Assembly (NCBI GenBank): GCA_035934555.1
Contig: DASYXT010000133.1
Coordinates: 8,993 to 72,992 of the forward strand
Origin: DASYXT01 sp035934555
Lineage (GTDB): Bacteria; Verrucomicrobiota; Verrucomicrobiia; Limisphaerales; UBA8199
Reading direction: 5' to 3'
DNA length: 64,000 bases
Position numbers and translations under genes: made by a program. Shown here piece by piece: positions 8,625 to 18,080 of the stretch (within the stretch, counting starts at the first letter, position 1; the number at the start of each line of letters is the position of its first letter). The notes under the pieces are model-generated. The model saw only the letters and a program-made list of their open reading frames with translations, did no database searches and was not told the DNA's origin.

Positions 8625-10040
8625 ATGCACTGGTCACAGGCCTATTTTATTAGCGAGTGGATTATCCGCCTCGTGATGCTGATTTATGTGCCCCAAAGGC
8701 GGAGCGCCGCCGCCTCCCGAACGTGGCTGTTGCTCATCTTCCTGCTGCCCTGGCCGGGTCTGCTGGTATATGCGCTTTTTGGGCGGATTCATCTGCCCAA
8801 GCGCCGCATCGAGATGCAGGAACGCGCCTCGCGCCGCATCCGCGAAGTCCAGGCGCAACGCACGGTAACCGCCGCTGAAATCGCGGACCTCCCGCCCCAT
8901 CTCCAGCCTATGATCCAGCTCGGCCAACAACTCGGCGACTTCGAAGTTTGCTCCGGCAACTCCCTCGAACTGCTGACCGACTACGCGGGGTCTATCGGGC
9001 GCCTGATTGCCGATATGAACGCCGCCCATGAGAGCATCCATTTGCTCTTTTACATCATCGCTCCCGACGAGACCGGGTCGCGCGTCGCTGAGGCATTGAC
9101 TCTCGCGGCCAAACGCGGGGTTCAGTGCCGGGTGCTGATGGACGCGGTCGGCTCCAAGCAGGGTTTGGCGAAACTGGCGCCGGGGTTGCGCAGCGCCGGC
9201 GTCGAAGTCCAGGCGATGCTTCCCTCAGGATTCTTTCCGCGCAACGCCGCCCGCCTCGACCTGCGCAATCACCGCAAAATCGCCGTGATTGATAACCGCA
9301 TCGGTTACACCGGCTCACAGAACATCGTCAATCCAGACTTCGTCAAAGGTTACCCCAATGAAGAATTGCAGGCGCGGCTGACGGGCCCAATCGTGGCCCA
9401 ATTGCAAGCGGTGTTTCTGGCGGACCATTTCTTCGAAACCGGCGAACCGCCGGTCTATAAAGATCATTTTCCGGACTTGCCCGCCACCGGGCACTCGCCA
9501 GCGCAGCTCATCCCGAGCGGCCCGGGCTACGGCCGCGAGAACGGCCAGGAATTCATCGTCGCGCTGCTCTACGCTTCGCGTCACCGCGTCGTCATCACCA
9601 CTCCCTATTTCGTCCCTGACGAACCTGTCCTGCAGGCCATACACTCCGCGACGTTACGTGGGGTAGAGGTGCACCTGGTGGTCTCGATGCACGCCAACCA
9701 GCTCCTGACGCAACTGGCCCAACGCTCCTTTTACGAGGCCTTATTGGAATACGGCGTCCAAATTCACCGTTATCAGCCCGGCTTTCTTCACGCCAAGCAC
9801 CTAACGGTAGATGATGATATCGCCCTGCTAGGCTCGACTAACATCGACATTCGGTCTTTCGCGCTCAATGCGGAGATCAACTTGGTCGTTTATGACCCCG
9901 CCGTGGTCCGCGCCCTGCGCAAGCTGGAGGACCACTATTTTGCGCACAGCGAAAATCTATCGGCAGAAGTTTGGAAGCGCCGGCCGCTCACCCACAAAGT
10001 TCTGCAGAACAGCGCGCGGCTGGCGGATTCATTGTTGTAA
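8625..10040 (+). CDS. Cardiolipin synthase-like phospholipase D family protein
   Basis: The 471-residue protein has two N-terminal hydrophobic segments (about residues 8-25 and 33-52) that anchor it in the inner membrane. Two HKD phospholipase D motifs follow: HRKIAVID (His216, Lys218, Asp223), continuing GYTGSQN, and HAKHLTVDD (His389, Lys391, Asp396), continuing LLGSTN. This is the ClsA/ClsC layout, in which two phosphatidylglycerol molecules are joined to form cardiolipin. Length and membrane anchors match bacterial Cls. The gene starts 46 bases after the haem protein. Confidence 0.9.
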   Translation: MHWSQAYFISEWIIRLVMLIYVPQRRSAAASRTWLLLIFLLPWPGLLVYALFGRIHLPKRRIEMQERASRRIREVQAQRTVTAAEIADLPPHLQPMIQLGQQLGDFEVCSGNSLELLTDYAGSIGRLIADMNAAHESIHLLFYIIAPDETGSRVAEALTLAAKRGVQCRVLMDAVGSKQGLAKLAPGLRSAGVEVQAMLPSGFFPRNAARLDLRNHRKIAVIDNRIGYTGSQNIVNPDFVKGYPNEELQARLTGPIVAQLQAVFLADHFFETGEPPVYKDHFPDLPATGHSPAQLIPSGPGYGRENGQEFIVALLYASRHRVVITTPYFVPDEPVLQAIHSATLRGVEVHLVVSMHANQLLTQLAQRSFYEALLEYGVQIHRYQPGFLHAKHLTVDDDIALLGSTNIDIRSFALNAEINLVVYDPAVVRALRKLEDHYFAHSENLSAEVWKRRPLTHKVLQNSARLADSLL

Positions 10041-10179
10041 TTTGCGCCGCATCCGTGTCACACGGTGAGCAGCCGACAATGTCGCTGAAGCCCGCTCCGG
10101 CGCTGGTCCCGCCTTCACTGAGGGGATACCGAGCCGCCGAGCCTGCCAAAATCTCGTGCAATTGCCCTGAATCGCCCCT

Positions 10180-11049
10180 ATGCTGCCACGGATGTACGTT
10201 CCGGTTCCCACGAAGGACCCGACCGCGGTCGAAGTCGAGGTTCAGGCGGCGTACCTGGGCATGTTTCCGCGGGGCGAGCGGTTGTTTGTGCCGCGCGTGT
10301 TCAAGTGGGCCATTGAATGCTTTACCGGGAAGTACGGCGATTACCAGGCGATCGATGCGCGCTATCATGATTTCGAGCACACGCTTCAGGGGACGTTGTG
10401 CCTGGGCCGATTGCTGCGCGCGCGCCAGGCAGCCGGCGCGCAACCGTTGCTGACGCCCCACAGTTTCGAGCTGGCATTGGTCGCGTGCCTCCTTCACGAC
10501 ACCGGTTATCTCAAGCGCCGGAATGACACGGAAGGCACCGGCGCGAAGTACACCGTCACCCATGTCAGCCGCAGCGCGCAATTCGCCGCGCAGTTGCTGG
10601 CGGAAAAAAAGTACGCCCCCGAGGATATTGAAGCGGTGCGTCACATTATCCTCTGCACGGGGGTTTCGGCGGAGTTGAGCGCGATACGGTTCCAAAGCGA
10701 ACTTGAAAAGGTGTGCGGCTGCGCGCTGGCGACCGCAGATTTGCTGGGGCAAATGGCGGCGGAGGATTACCTCGAGAAGCTGCCCGTGCTGTACGCGGAA
10801 TTCGCGGAGGCGGTCTGCTTCTCCGGTTCGCATGATCATTTCATCGCGCGCTTCTCCAGCGCGCGGGACCTGATCGAGCGGACGCCGGGTTTTTGGAATG
10901 AGTTTATCCTGCCCAAGCTCGAAGGGGACCTGATGGGGCTTTACCGGTTCCTCAACGATCCTCTCCCCGACGGTCCTAACTATTACCTGGCCCGGATAGC
11001 AGAGAATATGGAACGGCTGCAGAGGGGGTTGGAACGTCATGTCGCGTGA
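10180..11049 (+). CDS. HD-domain phosphohydrolase
   Basis: The 289-residue cytoplasmic protein carries HD-domain metal ligands: YHDFEHT (His63, Asp64, His67) and LLHDTGY (His106, Asp107), with a later HIILCTG segment. The HxxxH..HD pattern resembles cyclic-nucleotide phosphodiesterase-like HD proteins, but the substrate is not identifiable. An in-frame ATG at 10192 is an alternative start. Its 3' end overlaps the helicase gene by 11 bases, which implies translational coupling and perhaps a nucleic-acid-related role. Confidence 0.7.
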   Translation: MLPRMYVPVPTKDPTAVEVEVQAAYLGMFPRGERLFVPRVFKWAIECFTGKYGDYQAIDARYHDFEHTLQGTLCLGRLLRARQAAGAQPLLTPHSFELALVACLLHDTGYLKRRNDTEGTGAKYTVTHVSRSAQFAAQLLAEKKYAPEDIEAVRHIILCTGVSAELSAIRFQSELEKVCGCALATADLLGQMAAEDYLEKLPVLYAEFAEAVCFSGSHDHFIARFSSARDLIERTPGFWNEFILPKLEGDLMGLYRFLNDPLPDGPNYYLARIAENMERLQRGLERHVA

Positions 11050-13072
11050 ATATGTGCTGCAGCCGTTTCGTGCGCCTGTCAACCTGCAAATCGATTACGC
11101 GCGCGAGTTGAACGAGCAGCAACTGGGTGCCGTGATGGCGGCGCCCGGCCCGGCGCTGGTGATTGCCGGGGCCGGTTCGGGTAAAACCCGCACGCTGACG
11201 TTCCGGGTGGCTTACCTGCTGGAGCAAGGCATTCCTGCCGAGCGCATCCTGTTACTGACGTTCACCAACAAGGCGGCGAAAGAAATGATGCGGCGCATCC
11301 CCGACCTGCTCGGCCAGGAATTGCCGGAGCTCTGGGGCGGCACCTTCCATTCCGTCGGCAACCGGATTCTGCGGCGCAACGCCGCGCGGCTCGGCTACGC
11401 CCCGGATTTCAGCATCCTGGATCGTGAAGACGCCAAACACCTCATCAGCACCTGCATCGCCGAGACTGACATCGATATAAAAGCGACCCGCTTCCCGAAA
11501 GCGGAAGTGCTTGCGGAAATCTTTTCACTCTCCGCCAATACTCATAAAACCATCCCGGAGCTGCTGGCGAGTGAATATGGGCATTTTGAGCAACTGGCTG
11601 CGCCGATTGCCCATTTGCACCAGCTTTATGCGGCGCGGAAACGCGCGACCAACGGAATGGATTTCGACGATTTGCTGGTGCTCTGGCTGAAACTGTTGCA
11701 GGAGCACCCCGAGGCGCGGGAACAGTACCAACGGCGGTTCCAGTTCCTGCTGGTTGATGAGTACCAGGACACCAACCAACTGCAGAGCGACCTCATCGAC
11801 CTGCTGGCGGAACGGCACCATAACTTAACGGTGGTGGGCGACGACGCTCAGAGCATCTACGCCTGGCGTGGCGCCAATTTCCAGAACATCCTGCAATTCC
11901 CGAAGCGATACCCGGAGGCAAAGATCTACAAGATCGAAACCAATTATCGCAGCACGCCCGAGATCCTCGAAGTAGCCAATGCCGCCATTGCCCCTAACGT
12001 CCACCAGTTCACCAAAAAGCTGGCGCCCGCACGGAAATCGGGCCAGAAACCGGTCCTGGTCACCTGCGAAGACGCGGGGCAACAAGCTGCCTTTGTTGCC
12101 CAGCGGGTGCTTGAGTTGCGCGAAGAGGGCGCCGAGTTGAACAAAATGGCGGTGCTGTACCGCTCGCATTTCCACGCGCTGGAATTACAACTGGAACTCA
12201 CGCGGCGGAACATTCCCTTCAGCATCACCAGCGGCATCCGGTTCTTCGAACAAGCCCACATCAAAGATGTGACGGCGTATCTGAAATTTGTCAGCAATCC
12301 GCGGGACGAGCTGGCCTTCAAGCGCCTTGTGCAACTCTTGCCCGGCATCGGCGGCAAAGGCGCCGATAAACTCTGGAAAGCGTTTAGCGCGGAGGAAAGC
12401 GCTCAACCCGGCCCGTCGAGCAACCCGTCAGAAACTCGGGCCGGCAGCGTCGCGTCGCGATTGCAAGCTTGTGCGGCGGCTGTGCCGCGCAAAGCCGCGA
12501 TGGGGTGGGCGGAGTTTGCGGTCACCATTTCGCAATTGGAGAGCCCTGAAGTCAACGGTCATGCCGCGAAAATGATTCGCCTCGCTGTTGAAGCCGGTTA
12601 CGAGGATTACCTCGAAGAGAACTATGATAATTACCGCTCCCGGCTGGAAGAATTGGAGCAACTAGCTGTGTTCGCCCAGCAATTCGGCAGCCTGCCGGAT
12701 TTCCTGACGCAGCTCGCGCTGCTAACCAACGTGGAAGCCGAAGATGACCGCCCGGCTGATAAGGATGACGAAGAGCTCCGCCTCACCACGGTGCACCAGG
12801 CCAAGGGACTCGAATTTGATGTCGTTTTTCTTATCATGCTCGCCGACGGGCTGTTCCCCTCCGCTCGCTCGGTCGAGACGGTGGAAGGCGAAGAAGAGGA
12901 GCGGCGGCTGCTGTATGTCGCCATCACGCGGGCAAGAAATGAATTGTATCTCAGCTATCCCCTGGTGCGGATTGGCTACGGCAATACGGGCGACACGTTG
13001 CAACGACCGTCGCGGTTTTTACAGGACATACCGCACGAATTGATCGAGGAGTGGAACCTCCGTCCGCACTAA
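11039..13072 (+). CDS. UvrD/Rep/PcrA-type superfamily 1 DNA helicase
   Basis: The 677-residue protein shows the full set of SF1A motifs: Q-motif region LNEQQLGAV, motif I GAGSGKTRTL, motif Ia LLTFTNKAAKEM, motif II LVDEYQDTN, motif III VVGDDAQSIYAWRGA, motif IV NYRSTPEIL, motif V TVHQAKGLEFDVV and motif VI LLYVAITRAR. It is a 3'-5' ATP-dependent translocase involved in repair or replication restart. The 2B region (about residues 455-490) has an Ala/Pro-rich stretch. The C-terminal PcrA/UvrD Tudor-like tail is short or absent, nearer to Rep. The start codon overlaps the HD-protein gene. Confidence 0.92.
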   Translation: MSREYVLQPFRAPVNLQIDYARELNEQQLGAVMAAPGPALVIAGAGSGKTRTLTFRVAYLLEQGIPAERILLLTFTNKAAKEMMRRIPDLLGQELPELWGGTFHSVGNRILRRNAARLGYAPDFSILDREDAKHLISTCIAETDIDIKATRFPKAEVLAEIFSLSANTHKTIPELLASEYGHFEQLAAPIAHLHQLYAARKRATNGMDFDDLLVLWLKLLQEHPEAREQYQRRFQFLLVDEYQDTNQLQSDLIDLLAERHHNLTVVGDDAQSIYAWRGANFQNILQFPKRYPEAKIYKIETNYRSTPEILEVANAAIAPNVHQFTKKLAPARKSGQKPVLVTCEDAGQQAAFVAQRVLELREEGAELNKMAVLYRSHFHALELQLELTRRNIPFSITSGIRFFEQAHIKDVTAYLKFVSNPRDELAFKRLVQLLPGIGGKGADKLWKAFSAEESAQPGPSSNPSETRAGSVASRLQACAAAVPRKAAMGWAEFAVTISQLESPEVNGHAAKMIRLAVEAGYEDYLEENYDNYRSRLEELEQLAVFAQQFGSLPDFLTQLALLTNVEAEDDRPADKDDEELRLTTVHQAKGLEFDVVFLIMLADGLFPSARSVETVEGEEEERRLLYVAITRARNELYLSYPLVRIGYGNTGDTLQRPSRFLQDIPHELIEEWNLRPH

Positions 13073-13114
13073 CAGTCAGTTCGCAAGGTCTTCGTTGTCT
13101 TTTCCACGGTGGCA

Positions 13115-14308
13115 TCAGAGTTCGCGCAGGGCGACGGCGATCGGCAGCCGCGCGGCCCGGAACGCGGGAAACAATCCACCCACCAGACCGATCAGCGTTG
13201 CCCAGGTGATACCTTGAATGAGCAGGGCGGGCGTCACGGCGAAAGCGAAGGTGAGCTGGGCGAAGCTTTGCCAGTTAATCGTCGAGGTCTCGAACCCGTT
13301 GAAAACAAAGTACGCCAGCGCGGCTCCCAGCACTCCGCCCGCAAGGGCCAGCGCCAAAGCCTCAATCATGACCGATACCACGACCGCGCCTCGGCCAAAG
13401 CCCAGCGCTCGCAAGGTGGCGATTTCACGAGTGCGCGCTGAAACCGAACCGTACATGGTGTTCAAGGCAGCGAAAACCGCACCGATGGCCATCAGCGAGG
13501 CCACCAGGAAACCGAGGCTGGTGATCAGTTTGGTTGTGGCGGTGGATTGGTCGGCGTGGAAATCAGCCAGCCGCATGGCTTTGATATTCAGTCGCGGGTC
13601 ATTGGTCAGAGATGATTCGAACATGTTGAAGGCATCAGGTGTTTGCAACGTCGCATACACAGATTGAAAACTGTCCCCGCGGTGGTAGGCCGCCTGGAGC
13701 ATCGCGGCATCACTCCAAATTTCCGATTCAGCCGTGCCGCCATCGGCCGAGAAAATTCCCACGATCGGCCACTCCTCAGGCCCGACTTTGATTCGGTCGC
13801 CCACATTCAAGCCGCGGAAGTTCTTCGCCGCGCCGGCGCCCGCAATCAGTTCGGTCTTGCCCCAGCCGAACATGCGGCCCTCGACGATTCTGATCGCGTG
13901 CACGTTGGTGGCGATTGGCTCGACGCCGCGCATTGGGACATTGGCGTCGGTGCCGCTCGAACGCTTCGGCAAGTCAATAATCACGAATAACTCGGGAGAC
14001 GCCCAGGCGCCCTGCGGCGAACGGTAAAGCCCCGGCGCTTCGCTGATAATGCGTGTGGTCTCGCGGTCCAGGCCGCTGACCATCTCGCTATCAGCGCCGC
14101 TGCGCAGCACGATCACCGAGTCGGGAGGCGCAGCCGAAGTCATCACCCGCCGGAACCCAACCGCAATCGACAGCACCCCGACCAGGACGGCTACCACTCC
14201 GGCGACGCCGAATAAGGCTGCCGCGACCGACCCGCGGCGCTGGGGAATGCCGAGCAAGCCGAACTTGGTCACGGACCAAACCTGCGAAAACCAGTTGAGC
14301 AAAGACAT
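13115..14308 (-). CDS. ABC transporter permease, MacB/FtsX type
   Basis: The 397-residue protein has one transmembrane helix near the N-terminus (about residues 28-48), a large periplasmic domain (about 55-260), and three C-terminal helices (about 270-390) with the conserved AREIATLRALGFGRGAV segment of FtsX-like permeases. This is the topology of MacB_PCD plus FtsX, used for export of lipoproteins or toxic compounds by mechanotransmission. It is the last gene of an ATPase-permease-permease operon on the minus strand and probably pairs with the next permease as a heterodimer. Confidence 0.85.
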   Translation of the reverse strand: MSLLNWFSQVWSVTKFGLLGIPQRRGSVAAALFGVAGVVAVLVGVLSIAVGFRRVMTSAAPPDSVIVLRSGADSEMVSGLDRETTRIISEAPGLYRSPQGAWASPELFVIIDLPKRSSGTDANVPMRGVEPIATNVHAIRIVEGRMFGWGKTELIAGAGAAKNFRGLNVGDRIKVGPEEWPIVGIFSADGGTAESEIWSDAAMLQAAYHRGDSFQSVYATLQTPDAFNMFESSLTNDPRLNIKAMRLADFHADQSTATTKLITSLGFLVASLMAIGAVFAALNTMYGSVSARTREIATLRALGFGRGAVVVSVMIEALALALAGGVLGAALAYFVFNGFETSTINWQSFAQLTFAFAVTPALLIQGITWATLIGLVGGLFPAFRAARLPIAVALREL

Positions 14309-14340
14309 GGAAAGTTGGAATGGTGGAATACTGGAATATT
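14309..14340. repeat. Octanucleotide tandem tract (four 8-bp units)
   Basis: The 36-base gap between the two permease genes is almost wholly four 8-bp units in register on the plus strand: GGAAAGTT, GGAATGGT, GGAATACT, GGAATATT. It lies inside the predicted operon and contains no gene. Confidence 0.6.
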
Positions 14341-14344
14341 GGTT

Positions 14345-15499
14345 TTACATTCTGCGCAGCGCCTCCGCCACTCTGAGCCTCATCGCTTGCAGCGCGGGCA
14401 ATACGCCCGTGACAACGCCCAGGAGCACGCTCAGTGCCACGCCCACGAGCAGGTCGCGCGTCGGAAAATAGAACATCGGCAGCATCCCCCCGGTGGGGTC
14501 GCCTCTCGAAATAATCAACCATGCCAGCGCCAGACCTAAAATCCCGCCCCACAACCCCAGCAAACAGGATTCGCCCAGCACCAGTCCCAACACCTGGCGA
14601 TTGGTAAAACCAATCGCCTTCAGCACCCCGAGCTCGCCGATGCGCTCGCGCACCGCCTGGGACATGGTATTGCCGGTCACCAGCAGAATGGTGAAAAAGA
14701 CTGCCCCCAGGATTAGGGCCGTGATTAAGGCAATGTTGCCCGTCTGATTGGCGAAGCCCTGAATGAACGCCCCTTCCGGCTCGGTCTTGGTTTCGGCCGG
14801 GGAATTGGCGAACTCCTGGTCCACCAGTTCCGCCACGTGCGCAGCCTGGGCGGCGTCGCGGACCCTGATGGTATACCAGCCGACGTTGCCTTTGCTGAAC
14901 CCGCGCGCCTCATCGAAATAATCGTAACGGAAATAAAGAGGCGTGGTATCGGTGTCCTTCTTCTTGCCGTCGAATATACCTACAATATCGAATTCCCAGA
15001 CCCGGCTACCGTCGCTTTTGGCGTAAATCGTCGATTGAATGGGCACCTTGTCGCCCACCTTCCAATGAAAGCGCTCGGCGGTTTTTCGGCCCACAATCGC
15101 GCCGGTGCGGGTTTGGAGCCAAGCTTGCTTCTGGTCGGGCGGCAGCACGATTTCCGGGTACATATCGAGAAAACTTTCGGGCTGGACCGGCGCCTGCATG
15201 AAAAAGTTCTTGGGGTCCTGGTAAATGCCGCCAAACCAGGTCATATGAGTGACGGCGGCGACGCCGGGGATGCGCAACATGCGGTCCTGATAACTGAGCG
15301 GCAACGGCAGGATCAAGGAGACTTTGTTGCGGACCACCAACCGGTTTTGGCCTTCCAGCGTGATGCCGCCGGCCAGCGCCTGCTTTATGGCCGCCAGAAA
15401 ACCAAACAAGACGAATGCAACGATGATCGACAGTAAGGTCAATCCCGTCCGCAATTTCTTGCGTTTCAAGTTGCCCCAAATGAGATGAAAAAATCGCAT
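14345..15499 (-). CDS. ABC transporter permease, MacB/FtsX type
   Basis: The 384-residue protein has the same layout as its downstream neighbour: one N-terminal helix (about 18-38), a periplasmic domain, and three C-terminal helices with the FtsX-type segment RERIGELGVLKAIGF. The MacB_PCD-like middle carries WFGGIYQDPKNFF. It lies between the ATPase gene and the second permease, separated from the ATPase by 13 bases. The substrate is unknown; the set resembles LolCDE/MacB-like exporters and lacks an obvious periplasmic adaptor gene here. Confidence 0.85.
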   Translation of the reverse strand: MRFFHLIWGNLKRKKLRTGLTLLSIIVAFVLFGFLAAIKQALAGGITLEGQNRLVVRNKVSLILPLPLSYQDRMLRIPGVAAVTHMTWFGGIYQDPKNFFMQAPVQPESFLDMYPEIVLPPDQKQAWLQTRTGAIVGRKTAERFHWKVGDKVPIQSTIYAKSDGSRVWEFDIVGIFDGKKKDTDTTPLYFRYDYFDEARGFSKGNVGWYTIRVRDAAQAAHVAELVDQEFANSPAETKTEPEGAFIQGFANQTGNIALITALILGAVFFTILLVTGNTMSQAVRERIGELGVLKAIGFTNRQVLGLVLGESCLLGLWGGILGLALAWLIISRGDPTGGMLPMFYFPTRDLLVGVALSVLLGVVTGVLPALQAMRLRVAEALRRM

Positions 15500-15512
15500 G
15501 GGCCGCGGCGGG

Positions 15513-16208
15513 TTAAGTCACGGGTTGATCGCGCAGTTGGCCTTTGTCCAGATAGACCGTGCGCGAGGCGCGGGCGGAGGCATGGGGATCGTGCGTGACC
15601 ATGATAATGGTCTTGCCGTGCTGCCGGTTGAGGGCCTGGAGCAAGTCGAGGATTTCATCCCCGGCCTTACGGTCCAGGTCGCCGGTGGGTTCATCGCACA
15701 GCAACAGCGTTGGGTCGGTGACGATCGCCCGGGCGATGCCTACTCGCTGTTGCTCGCCGCCCGAGAGCGTGCGGGGGAAATGTTTCGCGCGTTGGCTCAG
15801 GCCCACCATCGCCAGCGCGGTAGCGACGTGCTTCAGCCGTTCCGATTTGGACAGATGCGTCAGCAACAACGGGAGCTCGACGTTGCGTTCAGCACTCAAC
15901 ACGGGCATCAGATTGTACAATTGGAACACGAACCCGACATGCCGCGCCCGCCAGCCGGCCAGCTTGTGGTCGGATAACTCGTCCACCCGCTCGCCTGAGA
16001 CACTCACCGAGCCCTTGGTGGGCCGATCCAGGCCGCCGACCAGGTTTAACAGCGTGCTTTTCCCCGACCCCGAAGGCCCCATCAGCGCCAGGAACTCACC
16101 CGCGCGCACCTCCAGGCTCAAATCCTTCAGCACATGTATGTCCTCCGAGCCGCGGTGGAAAACTTTCTCCACACCATCGACTCGGACCAGGGTGTTGTCG
16201 TTTCCCAT
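15513..16208 (-). CDS. ABC transporter ATP-binding protein, LolD/MacB type
   Basis: The 231-residue ATPase has Walker A GPSGSGKST (Lys50), signature LSGGEQQR, and Walker B LLLCDEPTGDLD. Its sequence type (NLMPVLSAERNVELPL; TGDLDRKAGDEILDLL) matches the LolD/MacB/FtsE group. The frame is open 24 codons further upstream, but MGNDNTLVRVDGVEKV fits the family N-terminus and was chosen as the start. It is the first gene of the three-gene exporter operon and is divergent from the Lrp-family regulator 150 bases away, a possible controller. Confidence 0.9.
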   Translation of the reverse strand: MGNDNTLVRVDGVEKVFHRGSEDIHVLKDLSLEVRAGEFLALMGPSGSGKSTLLNLVGGLDRPTKGSVSVSGERVDELSDHKLAGWRARHVGFVFQLYNLMPVLSAERNVELPLLLTHLSKSERLKHVATALAMVGLSQRAKHFPRTLSGGEQQRVGIARAIVTDPTLLLCDEPTGDLDRKAGDEILDLLQALNRQHGKTIIMVTHDPHASARASRTVYLDKGQLRDQPVT

Positions 16209-16357
16209 ATGGTTGCTGTGGAGAAATTCTCTCAGCGACAGATGAATCGGGCAATTACAAAAGCGAATGGCAATTGCCACCGGCCCGCGTCCCTCGTTTT
16301 CGCTCGACCCTCTGCCCCGTCCGCCAGTATCGTCCCTGCCACTTTCAAAGGTGAATT

Positions 16358-16837
16358 ATGGACGAGCTGTTGAGGATTCTGCAGAAAAACGCGCTGGAAT
16401 CGCGCGAGACGATTGCCCGTATGCTGGGCGTCACCGTCACCGAGGTAAACGCCCGCATCGCCGAGTACGAAAAGAGTGGCGTGATTCGCGGCTACCATGC
16501 CATTTTGAATGAGGACCAGCTCGGCTTGGAGAAAGTGACGGCGGTGATTGAGGTGAAGATCACACCGCAACGCGAGGGCGGGTTCGACACGCTGGCCAAC
16601 CGCATCAGCCGGTTCCCGGAAGTTACCGCGGCGTATTTAATGAGCGGCGCGTACGATTTGCTGCTGTTTGTCGAAGGCCGCACGTTGCGCGAGGTCGCCA
16701 CCTTCGTCAGCGAACACCTTTCCCCCCTGGAAGGGGTGCTCTCGACTTCCACCCATTTCATGCTCAAGACCTACAAGCGTTTCGGCGTGCTTATGCACCA
16801 GGAATCCCCCGATGAACGGCTCAGCGTCTCTCCGTAA
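16358..16837 (+). CDS. Lrp/AsnC-family transcriptional regulator
   Basis: The 159-residue protein has an N-terminal winged helix (LRILQKNALESRETIARMLG, then EVNARIAEYEKSGVIRGY) followed by a RAM ligand-binding domain (about 65-150) with AYLMSGAYDLLLFVEG. Lrp-type proteins sense amino acids and regulate transport and metabolism. The gene overlaps the following aminotransferase by 26 bases, so it probably responds to that enzyme's substrate or product. It also faces the divergent ABC operon. Confidence 0.88.
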   Translation: MDELLRILQKNALESRETIARMLGVTVTEVNARIAEYEKSGVIRGYHAILNEDQLGLEKVTAVIEVKITPQREGGFDTLANRISRFPEVTAAYLMSGAYDLLLFVEGRTLREVATFVSEHLSPLEGVLSTSTHFMLKTYKRFGVLMHQESPDERLSVSP

Positions 16838-17987
16838 CCGGCTCAACACAGCCGTCCGGGACATCCCCCGCTCGGGCATTCGCGATTTTTTCGACATCGT
16901 CTCGACGATGAAGGACGTGGTCAGCCTGGGCATCGGCGAGCCGGATTTTGATACCCCCTGGCACGTGCGGGAATCCACCGTGTTCGCCCTGGAACGCGGC
17001 GCCACCCATTACACCAGCAACTACGGCTACCTCGAATTACGCAAAGCCCTCGCGCGGTATGTGGCCAAGACATTCGGCGCCGAATACAACCCGGAAGATG
17101 AAGTGCTGATTACCGTCGGGGTCAGCGAAGCGCTGGATTTGGCCTTGCGCGCCCTGCTGAATCCCGGCGACGAGGTGCTGTATCACGAACCGTGTTATGT
17201 GTCGTATCGGGCGACGATTCTCTTTGCGCATGGCGTGCCGGTGCCGGTCGAAACGCAGGCCGCGAATGGGTTTCGGCTCACGCGCACGATGCTCGAGGCC
17301 AAATGCACGCCCCGCACCAAGGTGCTGATGCTCAATTTCCCGAATAACCCGACCGGTGCGGTTATGGCCGGCGGCGACCTGGAGCAAATCGCGGCGTTTA
17401 TCCGTGAGCGGGATTTGCTGGTGATCACCGACGAGATTTACGGCGAACTGACCTACGATGCGCCGCACACCAGCATTGTCAGCCAGCCTGGCATGCGCGA
17501 GCGCTGCATCTTTCTTCACGGCTTTTCCAAGGCCTGGGCGATGACGGGCTTTCGTCTCGGTTATGCCTGCGGCCCCGCCGAGCTCATCGAGGCCATGATG
17601 AAAATTCATCAATACACCATGCTCTGCGCCTCCTCGCTTAGCCAGAAGGCAGCGCTCGAAGCCCTGGCTCGGCCCGAGACCGACATTGTCGAGATGCTCA
17701 ACGAGTATCGCCGCCGCCGCAACTACCTCGCCAGCGCATTTGCCGAACTGGGATTGGAATGCCACCGGCCGCTGGGAGCGTTCTACGCGTTTCCCAGTAT
17801 CGCGCGGCTGAAAGTGTCGTCGCGTGATTTCGCGTTGAAGTTGTTGCAGGAGCAAAAGGTGGCCGTGGTCCCCGGCACCGCGTTCGGTCCTTGCGGTGAG
17901 GGGTTCGTCCGGTGCGCCTATGCCACAAGCATGGACAACCTTAAAGAAGCGGTGCGTCGTGTCGGGGTGTTTGTGAAGCAATTATGA
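16812..17987 (+). CDS. PLP-dependent class I/II aminotransferase
   Basis: The 391-residue fold-type I enzyme shows LGIGEPDFDTP near the N-terminus, NFPNNPTGAVM, ITDEIYGELTY and the Schiff-base lysine in FSKAWAMTGFRLGY (Lys240). It resembles aspartate/aromatic aminotransferases and the PatA/AlaA-like group. The ATG at 16812 gives the family length; the frame stays open further upstream, but that part is antisense-like and was excluded. It overlaps the Lrp-family gene, so the two are translationally coupled. The exact amino-acid specificity is not determinable. Confidence 0.9.
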   Translation: MNGSASLRNRLNTAVRDIPRSGIRDFFDIVSTMKDVVSLGIGEPDFDTPWHVRESTVFALERGATHYTSNYGYLELRKALARYVAKTFGAEYNPEDEVLITVGVSEALDLALRALLNPGDEVLYHEPCYVSYRATILFAHGVPVPVETQAANGFRLTRTMLEAKCTPRTKVLMLNFPNNPTGAVMAGGDLEQIAAFIRERDLLVITDEIYGELTYDAPHTSIVSQPGMRERCIFLHGFSKAWAMTGFRLGYACGPAELIEAMMKIHQYTMLCASSLSQKAALEALARPETDIVEMLNEYRRRRNYLASAFAELGLECHRPLGAFYAFPSIARLKVSSRDFALKLLQEQKVAVVPGTAFGPCGEGFVRCAYATSMDNLKEAVRRVGVFVKQL

Positions 17988-18080
17988 CGCGCCTCAAATG
18001 CGCTTGCGACAGCCTGCACGGCTCTTTAACTTCGCTTCATCAGCAAACACCTGGAGACGCGGTTCGAGCCTGAGCAAGCG

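Noticed and set aside
9988..11082. Long open frame on the minus strand opposite the HD-domain gene
   Set aside because: It is antisense to a gene with clear HD motifs and its composition is that of a GC-rich mirror frame; no domain can be recognised.
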